Assembly: GCF_002104765.1 (NCBI RefSeq)
Contig: NZ_NCXM01000004.1
Coordinates: 1 to 64,000 of the forward strand
Source: Mycolicibacterium vulneris
GTDB lineage: Bacteria; Actinomycetota; Actinomycetes; Mycobacteriales; Mycobacteriaceae
DNA: 64,000 nt
Direction of reading: 5' to 3'
Position numbers and translations under genes: made by a program. Positions 1-7,177 of the stretch are shown piece after piece (positions within the stretch are counted from its first letter, which is position 1; every line of letters starts with the position of its first letter). Under the pieces are notes generated by a model. It worked only from the letters and a program-made list of their open reading frames with translations, was not told the DNA's origin and did not search any database.

Positions 1-164
1 CGGGACAGTGGCGATCGCTAGCGCGGCGGAGCCGGGCGCAGCGGGTCACCACCATCGGGACAGTGGCGATCGCTAGCGCGGCGGAGCCGGGCGCAGCGGG
101 TCGCCACCATCGGGGCCTGGCGATCGCTAGCGCGGCGGAGCCGGGCGCAGCGGGTCGCCACCAT
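1..164. repeat. 55-bp tandem repeat, three copies
   Basis: Three head-to-tail copies lie at 1-55, 56-110 and 111-164 (the last is 54 bp). Each carries GCGATCGCTAGCGCGGCGGA followed by GCCGGGCGCAGCGGGTC and CACCAT. Copies 1 and 2 differ by one visible base (tcacc/tcgcc); copy 3 differs at its first few bases. The array may continue to the left of the window. There are no unique spacers, so it is not CRISPR. A diverged single copy on the other strand is at 18834-18873, which suggests a dispersed intergenic repeat family. Confidence 0.9.
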
Positions 165-182
165 CGGGGCCAGGGGCGCGCC

Positions 183-353
183 ATGGAGATCGGCTTCATC
201 GGTCTGGGAAGCATGGGCTTTCCCATGGCATCTCGCCCCATCGGTGAAAAACATGATGTCGTCGCATCCGTCCACAACTCGGAGAATGGTATTATCCGGA
301 AAGAAGAACCGGATTTGTCCACAGGATCGCAAAACGCCCGCTACCAGGGATGA
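183..353 (+). pseudogene. N-terminal remnant of a 3-hydroxyisobutyrate dehydrogenase-like gene
   Basis: The reading frame opens with MEIGFIGLGSMGFPMA, the NAD-binding GxGxxG signature of the 6-phosphogluconate/3-hydroxyisobutyrate dehydrogenase family, and resembles the start of the intact gene at 9784 (MRVGFIGLGSQGGPMA). After about 20 residues the similarity stops and an unrelated tail runs to a stop at 351-353, giving 56 residues where the family needs about 270-300. The break coincides with a fall in GC content. I read it as a truncated, non-functional gene; the rest was probably lost by deletion or replacement. Confidence 0.7.
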
Positions 354-440
354 TGATTAAACGAAATGCTTACCGGAAACCCATTGATGGACCGCTGAAG
401 AAAATGTTAGATTGGCTATCATATGACCTCGCACGGCCGG
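240..440. other. AT-rich patch before the first operon
   Basis: From about 240 to 430 the sequence is clearly poorer in G and C than the rest (about 46 percent over 301-420 by direct count). It holds no convincing gene beyond the end of the broken dehydrogenase. A possible -10 hexamer TATCAT is at 417-422, without a good -35. A 7-bp inverted repeat, CTTCGGC (441-447) and GCCGAAG (455-461), ends directly before the GTG start at 463 and would overlap its ribosome-binding region. The patch could be the promoter region of the 463 operon or a scrap of foreign DNA. Confidence 0.4.
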
Positions 441-462
441 CTTCGGCCGCCGGAGCCGAAGG

Positions 463-1563
463 GTGGCTCTCGTGATCAAACACGCTGACGGAACCAGCAC
501 ACCGTTGATCGACGCGAGCGTGCACATCTTCTTCCCGTCCACCAAAGCGCTCCGGAAGACCCTGCGCGAGCCGTTCAAAAGCCGCGGCTTCCCCGACTAT
601 GAGATGGACTGGTACGGCGCCCCGGGCGGTGAGTACGCGCCCAACGCCGAGGGCCCGGACCGCCAGTATCCGGGTTCGGACCCGGATTTCGTTGGCAATG
701 AACTGTTTTCGAAGCGCGGCGTCGATGTTGCGGTCCTGCATCCGATGGCGCGCGGCATCATGCCGGACCGGCATCTGGGCAGCGCGCTGCACGCCGCGCA
801 CAACGAGATGATGGTGTCGAACTGGCTGGAGTCCAGCGAGTTCGGCGAGCGATTCCGCGGCACCATCCGGGTCAACCCCGACGACATCCCAGGCGCGCTG
901 CGCGAGATCGAGAGATGGCGTGCGCACCCGCGGGTGGTCCAGATCGGCGTCCCGCTGCAATCTCGCGAGCTCTACGGCAAACCGCAGTTCTGGCCGATCT
1001 GGGAGGCCGCCGTCGACGCCGGGCTTCCCGTCGCCGCGCACATCGAAGTCGGGTCGGGCATCGCGTTTCCGCCGACGCCGAACGGGAACACCCGCACCTA
1101 CGAGCAGTACGTCAGCTTTATGGCGCTGAACTACCTGTATCACCAGATGAACATGATCGCCGAGGGAGTATTCGAGCGGTTCGACGGCCTCAAGTTCGTA
1201 TGGGGCGATGGCGCCGCCGACTTCATCACGCCGTTCATCTGGCGCATGGACACGTTCGGCCGGCCGCACCTCGAGCAGACGCCCTGGGCCCCGCGGATTC
1301 CCAGCGACTACCTGCCCGGTCACGTGTATTTCGTTCAGGGCAGTCTCGACGGCCCCGGCGACGTCGAATTCGCCGGCGAATGGTTCGGCTTCACCGGCAA
1401 AGACGACATGGTGATGTTCGGTTCGAGCTATCCACACTGGCAGTGCGGTGATGTCACGAAGCTGCCCAGCGCGTTGTCCGGCGAGCAGCGCGAGAAGCTG
1501 TGCTGGCGCAACGCGGCGCAGCTCTACGGCATAGACATTCCCGCCGGGGTGAGCGCAGAGTAG
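463..1563 (+). CDS. Amidohydrolase family 2 protein, metal ligands altered
   Basis: 366-residue protein of the amidohydrolase-related (PF04909) family, a TIM-barrel metal hydrolase/decarboxylase fold. The overall pattern is clear: an N-terminal strand, a central AAHIEVGSG block with H193, and a C-terminal YPHW block (323-326). However, the usual N-terminal D-x-H reads S19-V-H21 (inside DASVH) and the usual SDYPH aspartate reads Ser (S321-S322-Y). The next gene keeps both aspartates. It is therefore probably a reduced-activity or non-catalytic partner, unless another residue substitutes. The GTG at 463 is preferred; a GTG at 472 is the alternative. It heads an operon with 29 bp to the next gene. 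Confidence 0.85.
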   Translation: MALVIKHADGTSTPLIDASVHIFFPSTKALRKTLREPFKSRGFPDYEMDWYGAPGGEYAPNAEGPDRQYPGSDPDFVGNELFSKRGVDVAVLHPMARGIMPDRHLGSALHAAHNEMMVSNWLESSEFGERFRGTIRVNPDDIPGALREIERWRAHPRVVQIGVPLQSRELYGKPQFWPIWEAAVDAGLPVAAHIEVGSGIAFPPTPNGNTRTYEQYVSFMALNYLYHQMNMIAEGVFERFDGLKFVWGDGAADFITPFIWRMDTFGRPHLEQTPWAPRIPSDYLPGHVYFVQGSLDGPGDVEFAGEWFGFTGKDDMVMFGSSYPHWQCGDVTKLPSALSGEQREKLCWRNAAQLYGIDIPAGVSAE

Positions 1564-1592
1564 AAGTATCGCGGAAGACTGAGGAGAGCCAG

Positions 1593-2738
1593 ATGACGTT
1601 GACCCATTCGCAGGAGCGGGTTCCCGCTACCGAGCGCATAGCCGTCCGCTGCGTCGACTCGGATGTCCACCCGGCGCCCAAGCGTGGAGAGCTACTCCCG
1701 TACATCCCCGAGCCGTGGCGCAGCAAGTACTTCCTCACTCGCTCCGTTGGCGAGCAGATCTACTACGACGCCCCGGACTACGCGCACTCTTACGCGATGC
1801 GCGTGGACTCCTTCCCCCCCAACGGCGAGTTTCCCTGCAGCGACCCGGATCTGGCGTTCCGTCAGCTGATCATGGAGGCCGGCTCCGACATCGCGATCCT
1901 GGAACCCGCGGCCTACCCGGCGCGCATTCCCGAAGCGCAGCATGCGATGTCGGCCGCGCTGAACGACTGGCAGGCCAAGCACTGGCTGGACAGCCACAAC
2001 AACTGGCACGAACGGTGGCGCGGGTCGATCTGCATCGCCATCGAGGAGCCGGAAGAGTCGGTCCGCGAGATCGAACGCTGGGCCGGACACCCCTTCATGG
2101 CGCAGATTCTGATCAAGGCCGAGCCGCGGCCGTCCTGGGGCCACCCGAAGTACGACCCGATCTGGGCGGCCGCCACCAAGCACGACATCACCGTGAGCTG
2201 CCACCTGTCACGCAGCCAGTTCGATGAGCTGCCGATCCCGCCGGTGGGGTTCCCCAGCTACAACCACGACTTCATGGTGACCTACTCGCTGCTGGCGGCC
2301 AACCAGGTGATGAGCCTGATCTTCGACGGAGTCTTCGACCGGTTCCCGACGCTGCGGATCGTCTTCGTCGAGCACGCATTCAGTTGGATCCTGCCGCTGA
2401 TGTGGCGCATGGACGCGATCTACGACGCACGCAAGTCGTGGCTCGACATCAAGCGCAAGCCGTCCGAGTACGTCAAGGACCACATCAAGTTCACCACCCA
2501 GCCGCTGGATTACCCGGAGGACAAGACCGAACTGACCCGCGCGCTGGAATGGATGGAGTGCGAGAAGATCCTGCTCTTCTCCTCGGACTACCCGCACTGG
2601 ACGTTCGACGACCCGCGCTGGTTGGTCAAGCACCTGCCCAAGCACGCCCGCGACGCGGTCATGTACAAGAACGGCATCGCGACCTATCACCTGCCCGAGA
2701 CCGTGCCGGTCCTTGAGGGTCAGACCCGGGTGCTCTGA
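1593..2738 (+). CDS. Amidohydrolase family 2 protein, intact motifs
   Basis: 381-residue amidohydrolase-related metalloenzyme, probably a C-N or C-C hydrolase or decarboxylase acting in the cytoplasm. The N-terminal metal motif is D22-S-D24-V-H26, a central histidine lies in VSCHLS, and the C-terminal SSDYPHW carries D332, so the full set missing from the preceding gene is present. The ATG at 1593 follows GAGGAG by a few bases and avoids a long overlap with the previous gene. The tight linkage suggests the two proteins act in one pathway, perhaps as a hetero-oligomer. The substrate is unknown. Confidence 0.88.
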   Translation: MTLTHSQERVPATERIAVRCVDSDVHPAPKRGELLPYIPEPWRSKYFLTRSVGEQIYYDAPDYAHSYAMRVDSFPPNGEFPCSDPDLAFRQLIMEAGSDIAILEPAAYPARIPEAQHAMSAALNDWQAKHWLDSHNNWHERWRGSICIAIEEPEESVREIERWAGHPFMAQILIKAEPRPSWGHPKYDPIWAAATKHDITVSCHLSRSQFDELPIPPVGFPSYNHDFMVTYSLLAANQVMSLIFDGVFDRFPTLRIVFVEHAFSWILPLMWRMDAIYDARKSWLDIKRKPSEYVKDHIKFTTQPLDYPEDKTELTRALEWMECEKILLFSSDYPHWTFDDPRWLVKHLPKHARDAVMYKNGIATYHLPETVPVLEGQTRVL

Positions 2739-2739
2739 G

Positions 2740-3138
2740 TTGACGGAGGAGACCAAACGGCCCGAGCCACGTCTCGCCCAGGGCCGCGAGCACGTAGTCG
2801 CAACCGTAGACGAAATCCCGCCGGGCACACACAAACTGGTACCGATCGGACGGCACGGCGTCGGCGTCTACAACGTCAACGGCACCTTCTACGCCATCGC
2901 GAACTACTGCCCCCACCAAGGCGGGCCGCTGTGTTCGGGACGTGCCCGGGGACGCACGATCGTCGACGAGACCGCGCCGGGTGACTCCATCATGGTGCGC
3001 GACCTGGAATACATCTACTGCCCCTGGCACCAATGGGGTTTCGAGCTGGCGACGGGTACCACCGCGGTCAAGCCCGAATGGAGTATCCGCACCTATCCGG
3101 TGCGCGTCATCGGCAACGACGTTTTGGTTCAGGCCTAA
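2740..3138 (+). CDS. Rieske [2Fe-2S] ferredoxin-like protein
   Basis: 132-residue single-domain Rieske protein. The cluster ligands are visible as C57-P-H59-QGG and C94-PWH97, separated by 34 residues, longer than in most Rieske ferredoxins. There is no catalytic oxygenase domain, so it should be an electron carrier or a regulatory iron-sulfur subunit. The TTG at 2740 directly follows the upstream TGA (2736-2738); a TTG at 2713 would add nine residues and overlap. Fifteen bases separate it from the hydrolase downstream. No terminal oxygenase accompanies it in this operon, so its partner is open. Confidence 0.85.
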   Translation: MTEETKRPEPRLAQGREHVVATVDEIPPGTHKLVPIGRHGVGVYNVNGTFYAIANYCPHQGGPLCSGRARGRTIVDETAPGDSIMVRDLEYIYCPWHQWGFELATGTTAVKPEWSIRTYPVRVIGNDVLVQA

Positions 3139-3153
3139 CTACAGGAGAATCGG

Positions 3154-4020
3154 GTGCCTTCTATCGAGATCAACGGGGGAAACGTCGTCTACGAAATCCT
3201 CGGTGACTCTGGTGATCTCATTGCTCTGACGCCGGGCGGCCGGTTCAGCAAGGAGATCCCCGGCCTGCGTCCGCTGGCCGATGCCCTGGCCGCCGGTGGC
3301 TACCGGGTGCTGCTGTGGGACCGACCCAACTGTGGCGCCTCCGATGTGCAGTTCTACGGACAGAGCGAGTCGCACATGCGCGCCGAGACGCTGCACAAGC
3401 TGGTGACCGGCCTGGGCTTCGAGCGCTGCATTCTGGCCGGAGGTTCCGGCGGGGCAAGGGATTCCATGCTGACCACGATGCTCTACCCCGAGATGGTCAC
3501 CAAGCTCGTGGTGTGGAACATCGTCGGCGGCACCTACGGCACCTTCGTGCTCGGCTCCTTCTACATCATTCCCAGCATCCTGGCGGTGCGCGGCACCGGC
3601 ATGGACGGCGTGGTGAAGGTGACCGAATGGCGCGAGCGCATCGAGGAGAACCCGAACAACAAGCAGCGGTTCCTCGACTTCGACAAGGACGAGTTCCTCA
3701 AGTTGATGCTGCGCTGGCTCAACGCCTTCGTCTCGAAGCCGGGGCAGACGATTCCGGGCGTCGAGGACGAGATGTTCGACCGGATCAAGGTCCCCACGTT
3801 GATCATTCGGGGCGGGGAGAACGACATGGACCACCCGAAGCGGACGTCGCTGGAAGTCAGCTGCCTGATCAAGGGATCGAAGCTCATCGATCCGCCGTGG
3901 CCCGAGGACGCCTGGGAGCGGGCGTCCGAAGACCGCGCCGCGGGCCGGGTGCAGCACTTCAACATGTTCGACACCTGGGTGCAGGCGGCACCCGCGATCC
4001 TCGAATTCCTGGGCTCGTAA
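3154..4020 (+). CDS. Alpha/beta hydrolase
   Basis: 288-residue alpha/beta-hydrolase fold protein. The nucleophile elbow is AGGSGGA (about residues 107-113), with a probable acid in ENDMDHP and a histidine in VQHFNMF near the C-terminus. The GTG start follows AGGAG with good spacing. It is the fourth gene of the 463 operon and could hydrolyse the ester, lactone or C-C bond produced by the amidohydrolase/Rieske steps; that role is inferred only from position. The gene ends 17 bp from a convergent gene. Confidence 0.85.
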   Translation: MPSIEINGGNVVYEILGDSGDLIALTPGGRFSKEIPGLRPLADALAAGGYRVLLWDRPNCGASDVQFYGQSESHMRAETLHKLVTGLGFERCILAGGSGGARDSMLTTMLYPEMVTKLVVWNIVGGTYGTFVLGSFYIIPSILAVRGTGMDGVVKVTEWRERIEENPNNKQRFLDFDKDEFLKLMLRWLNAFVSKPGQTIPGVEDEMFDRIKVPTLIIRGGENDMDHPKRTSLEVSCLIKGSKLIDPPWPEDAWERASEDRAAGRVQHFNMFDTWVQAAPAILEFLGS

Positions 4021-4037
4021 TGGCGCGAAACGGTGCA

Positions 4038-4511
4038 TTACCGAGTGTAGATGTGGACCTCACAGTTGAGCGACGCCTCCAGCGCCGTATGTACCCGGCT
4101 CTCCGGAATCCGTTCGAGGTCGGACTCCCGCAGCGTCACATGGACGATGTCGAATCCGTCATCGCCGGGCGTGCGCTCGATGTCACCGGTCAACCCGAAC
4201 GCGGACAGCACCCCGTGGGCGTCGTCGTCGGTGCCCCGGCTGACAAAGGTGATCACACCCGGAACGGGCGCGCCGCCGAACGCGCTGGCGCACAATCCGA
4301 TCGCCGTGTCTTTGGCCATATCGCCGTCTTCGGCCGCAATGAGCAGTTCGACTTCGCGGCGGGTTGCGGGCATGGACACGAGGTCGTTCTCGACCACGTC
4401 CACGCCGGCCGTGGCCACGAGTTCGAGGAGAGCCGCCATGCCGTCACGTAGTTGTGCGGGCGTGAGCACACTGTCCGGGTCGACGTTGACACGCACCACC
4501 GCAGTTCGCAT
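4038..4511 (-). CDS. Conserved hypothetical protein
   Basis: 157-residue protein starting MRTAVVRVNVDPDSVLTPAQ. No catalytic motif, signal peptide or membrane segment is evident. It looks like a two-part alpha/beta protein with segments such as VELLIAAEDG and ending in CEVHIYTR. It sits inside an otherwise plus-strand cluster, convergent with the hydrolase at 3154 and divergent from the NuoF-like gene, with only 36 bp between the two starts. I do not recognise a function. Confidence 0.7.
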   Translation of the reverse strand: MRTAVVRVNVDPDSVLTPAQLRDGMAALLELVATAGVDVVENDLVSMPATRREVELLIAAEDGDMAKDTAIGLCASAFGGAPVPGVITFVSRGTDDDAHGVLSAFGLTGDIERTPGDDGFDIVHVTLRESDLERIPESRVHTALEASLNCEVHIYTR

Positions 4512-4547
4512 GTGCGCAAGCCTAACTAGGACGATGGCAGGCCAGCT

Positions 4548-5852
4548 TTGAACACCACCGAGTCCACAACCATCACCACCGCGACCCTCCCCGGGTGCAC
4601 GCCGCGGCTGCTGAGTGAGCACACCGGCCAGGCCCGGGAAGATCTGGCGACCTATCGGAAGCTCGGCGGCTACCGCCCGCTTGCCAACCCGGACGAGTTC
4701 CTGAGCGAAATCGATTCCAGTGGCCTGGTCGGGCGCGGCGGTGCGGCGTTTCCCCTCGCGGTGAAGCTGCGGTCGGTGCGCGACAACGGACGCTCGCTTG
4801 GCGTTCCCGTCGTCGTCGCGAATGGCGAAGAGGGAGAACCGGCTTCGGTCAAGGACCGGTGGCTGCTGCGCAATCGTCCTCACCTGGTCCTGGACGGGCT
4901 GCGGCTCGCCGCGACGGTTGTCGACGCCGACCGCGCGTACATTTACGTGTCCGACCCGGAATCGGCGCACAGCGTCGAAGCGGCGCTCGGCGAGCTGGAT
5001 CGCGACGCGCTGGGTGTCACGGTCGAGATGCTCACCGTGCAGCCGGGATACGTCGCCGGCGAGGAGACCGCGGCGGTTCGGGCGATCAACGGCGGCCCGG
5101 CCAAACCGACCGACAAACCGCCGCGGCCCTTCGAAGCGGGAGTCGATGACCGGCCCACCTTGGTGAGCAATGTCGAGACTCTGGCGAACCTGCCCTACCT
5201 GCAGAGCCACGGCAGTGCTGACTACCGGTCGCAAGGCACGACGTTGTCGCCCGGCACCTTCCTGGCCACCATCACCGGGGCGGGTATGGCACCGGTGCTC
5301 TACGAACTCCCCCACGGCTTGGCGTTCACCGAATTGCTCACCTTGCACGGTGTTTCAGCCGACCAGGTGCGCGGTGCGTTGATGGGCGGCTACTTCGCCG
5401 GTCTGCTCAACCGCTCCGTGTTGGAGACCACCCTGGACCACGAGACGATGCGACGTGTCGGCAGCGGTTTGGGCTGCGGCGCAATTTCGGTCATCACCGA
5501 CGACTGCCCCGTCGCGGTGGCGGCATCGGTGCTCGCGTACTTCGACCGCGAAAACGCCGGGCAATGCGGATCGTGCTTCAACGGAACGGCGGCGATGGCC
5601 GCGGCCGCCGGGGCGCTGCGCGACGGCGCCGCGACGGTAGAGGATGTCGAACGGTTGCGCCGGTGGTCGGTGTTGCTGCGCGGACGCGGCGCGTGCGCAA
5701 CGCTGGACGCCGCCACCAACGTTGCCGCCAGCCTGCTCGATCAGTTCCCGGACGAAGTCCGTGCGCATCTCGAGGGCACGTGTCCCGACTGCACACCCGG
5801 CGCGTTCCGCGCGGACCGTCCCTACGAGGCGGAACCTGTGAGGCAAGCATGA
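4548..5852 (+). CDS. Stand-alone NuoF-like NADH-binding flavoprotein (51-kDa family)
   Basis: 434-residue homologue of the complex I NuoF subunit, which oxidises NADH through FMN and passes electrons to an Fe-S cluster. Visible are the glycine-rich GRGGAAFP (62-69), the nucleotide-binding block GEEGEPASVKDR, an SLBB-like middle region and the C-terminal cluster site. NuoF normally has C-x2-C-x2-C plus a distant C. Here the segment is ENAGQCGSC: the first position is Ala337, leaving C340, C343 and C383. No other complex I gene is near. A ferredoxin gene overlaps by ATGA, so this is probably an NADH:ferredoxin oxidoreductase for local oxygenases. The TTG start at 4548 is the most upstream supported by the family-like N-terminus. 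Confidence 0.82.
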   Translation: MNTTESTTITTATLPGCTPRLLSEHTGQAREDLATYRKLGGYRPLANPDEFLSEIDSSGLVGRGGAAFPLAVKLRSVRDNGRSLGVPVVVANGEEGEPASVKDRWLLRNRPHLVLDGLRLAATVVDADRAYIYVSDPESAHSVEAALGELDRDALGVTVEMLTVQPGYVAGEETAAVRAINGGPAKPTDKPPRPFEAGVDDRPTLVSNVETLANLPYLQSHGSADYRSQGTTLSPGTFLATITGAGMAPVLYELPHGLAFTELLTLHGVSADQVRGALMGGYFAGLLNRSVLETTLDHETMRRVGSGLGCGAISVITDDCPVAVAASVLAYFDRENAGQCGSCFNGTAAMAAAAGALRDGAATVEDVERLRRWSVLLRGRGACATLDAATNVAASLLDQFPDEVRAHLEGTCPDCTPGAFRADRPYEAEPVRQA

Positions 5853-6145
5853 AAATCCGTCTGGACCGCACCATTTGCGACGGCTTCGGCATCTGCGCCA
5901 AGCACGCGCCGGGATACTTCTCGCTGGACGACTGGGGGTACGCATCCCTCATCGGGGACGGCACGGTGGCCGAGCCGGATCGCGACGCGGTCATGCGGGC
6001 GCTGCTCGACTGCCCCGTGCATGCCATCACCGAAATCGGTCAGCGCACCTCGCGCGCATCTGCGCCGCCACTCGCCGACACCGAGGACCCGGCCGAGCAC
6101 CTCAAAACCGAAGAGAACGAGGCGGAGTGGGGATTCACGCGCTGA
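5849..6145 (+). CDS. [3Fe-4S]-type ferredoxin with C-terminal extension
   Basis: 98-residue ferredoxin. The ligand pattern is C10-x5-C16 and C55-P, typical of the actinobacterial single [3Fe-4S] ferredoxins that serve P450s. About 40 residues follow the last cysteine, making it longer than the 62-66-residue ferredoxins elsewhere in the window; the tail is acidic (AEHLKTEENEAEWGF). Its ATG overlaps the stop of the NuoF-like gene (ATGA), so the two are almost certainly co-translated as reductase and carrier. No P450 is adjacent; the nearest is at 10971. Confidence 0.87.
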   Translation: MKIRLDRTICDGFGICAKHAPGYFSLDDWGYASLIGDGTVAEPDRDAVMRALLDCPVHAITEIGQRTSRASAPPLADTEDPAEHLKTEENEAEWGFTR

Positions 6146-6172
6146 GCGGTCCTCGCCCGGAAAAGTAGTGCC

Positions 6173-6545
6173 GTGCAACTCACCTTGACGCCGAAGTAGA
6201 GGCGTTCCGCGCGGAGTTCGTCAGCTTCCTCACCGACCACCTGCCGACGCAGGCTCATGCCGCGGAGCGTCCTTCGTCGACCTCGCACGTGCCCGAATGG
6301 TCACGCCCTGGCAGCGGCTCCAGTTCGACCACGGGTGGCTACTGCCGGGCAGCCCACCGGAATTCGGCGGCCGCAACGCAAACATCCTGCAGCAGTTCGT
6401 GCATCGCGAGGAGCTGTCACGCCGCCGGATCTATCACTGCTTCAATCCTCAAGGCGTCGGCATCATCGCGGCATCGCTGTTGTCCTTCGGCACCGAGGAG
6501 CAGAAGCGCGTCGAGCAACCAGCCCTCCGAATGCTAAGTACTTGA
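6173..6545 (+). pseudogene. Frameshifted, truncated acyl-CoA dehydrogenase
   Basis: Reading across two frames gives an acyl-CoA dehydrogenase N-terminus: QLT then DAEVEAFRAEFVSFLTDHLP, a frame change near 6298, then PWQRLQFDHGWLLPG and RIYHCFNPQGVGIIAASLL. This matches the first 120 or so residues of the intact gene at 26761-27948, which has EAFRAEFVAFLDAHLP and RIYQSFNPQGVGIIAASLL. At least two frameshifts and the loss of the C-terminal two thirds make it non-functional. Nothing recognisable follows in 6546-6701. Confidence 0.85.
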
Positions 6546-6701
6546 TACCGCGTCCGCGAGCATAACTCTCGGCCGACCTGAGACACCACGACGGCCCAGC
6601 TCGGTGTTGCGTCGCGCCGAATGTTTCCTCTGGTCGCGGCGGTATCGACGGAATAAGCTGGCACCAGCCGGGGTCGGGATGGCCCCAAGGGGAGGCGCAC
6701 C

Positions 6702-7025
6702 ATGAGGTGGTTATTTGGTCGTCTGACCGCTGCCATCGCGGTCGCCTTCGTGGCGATGAGTGTCGCGGGGATCGCCACGCCGGCAATCAGCTCGGCGCAG
6801 TGCGATCCCAACATGTCGTGGAATGTGTCGACGTTTGAATGCAAACCACTACCGGCGTTGCCGCCGTGGTACACCGCCCCGCCTGCATACTCGCCGTCAT
6901 TCGCGACACAGGACGTGCCACCGCCGCCCCCACCACGGCCATCGTGGTCACCGAACGAACCGATGTGGAGCGTCGGCTTTCACCAATGGGGTGCCTATTT
7001 CGACGGCGTCTGGGTGCCGTACTGA
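6702..7025 (+). CDS. Small secreted proline-rich protein
   Basis: 107-residue protein with a classical signal peptide: MRWLFGR, a hydrophobic stretch (about residues 8-27) and a likely cleavage after ISSA (residue 32). The mature part of about 75 residues has two cysteines (C34, C47) that could pair, a proline-rich centre with a PPPPPPRP run, and an aromatic C-terminus (FHQWGAYFDGVWVPY). A purine-rich GGGGAGG lies just upstream of the ATG. It resembles short exported proteins common in mycobacteria; the function is unknown. It lies between a pseudogene and the DUF35-thiolase gene and need not belong to either. Confidence 0.75.
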   Translation: MRWLFGRLTAAIAVAFVAMSVAGIATPAISSAQCDPNMSWNVSTFECKPLPALPPWYTAPPAYSPSFATQDVPPPPPPRPSWSPNEPMWSVGFHQWGAYFDGVWVPY

Positions 7026-7123
7026 CGGCGGGCGCCCCGACCTCGCCTGACCTGCATCGCGAGCACCGCCTACGCCGTCTAGATCGCCCCTGCTCGGGAG
7101 TGATAACGTAATTCTCCGATTCG

Positions 7124-7129
7124 TATAAC
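7124..7129 (+). promoter_or_regulatory. Possible -10 hexamer for the 7178 operon
   Basis: TATAAC at 7124-7129 lies 49 bp before the GTG at 7178 in the 152-bp gap 7026-7177. The spacer side (TGATAACGTAATTCTCC) gives no good -35 match. The gap otherwise holds no gene. Confidence 0.3.
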
Positions 7130-7177
7130 GGGCCTACCAGATCGCTTCCAGGGGACCGTTGGACTCGCGGAGGTGAC

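Noticed and set aside
1..164. Tandem repeats as a CRISPR array
   Set aside because: Copies are directly adjacent without unique spacers, and no cas gene is in the window.
370..1437. Long open frame on the minus strand over the amidohydrolase
   Set aside because: It is a GC-rich antisense shadow of the 463 gene, whose product matches a known family throughout.
4534..4551. Five-codon frame (MAGQL) before the NuoF-like gene as a leader peptide
   Set aside because: It has no ribosome-binding site and is too short to distinguish from chance.
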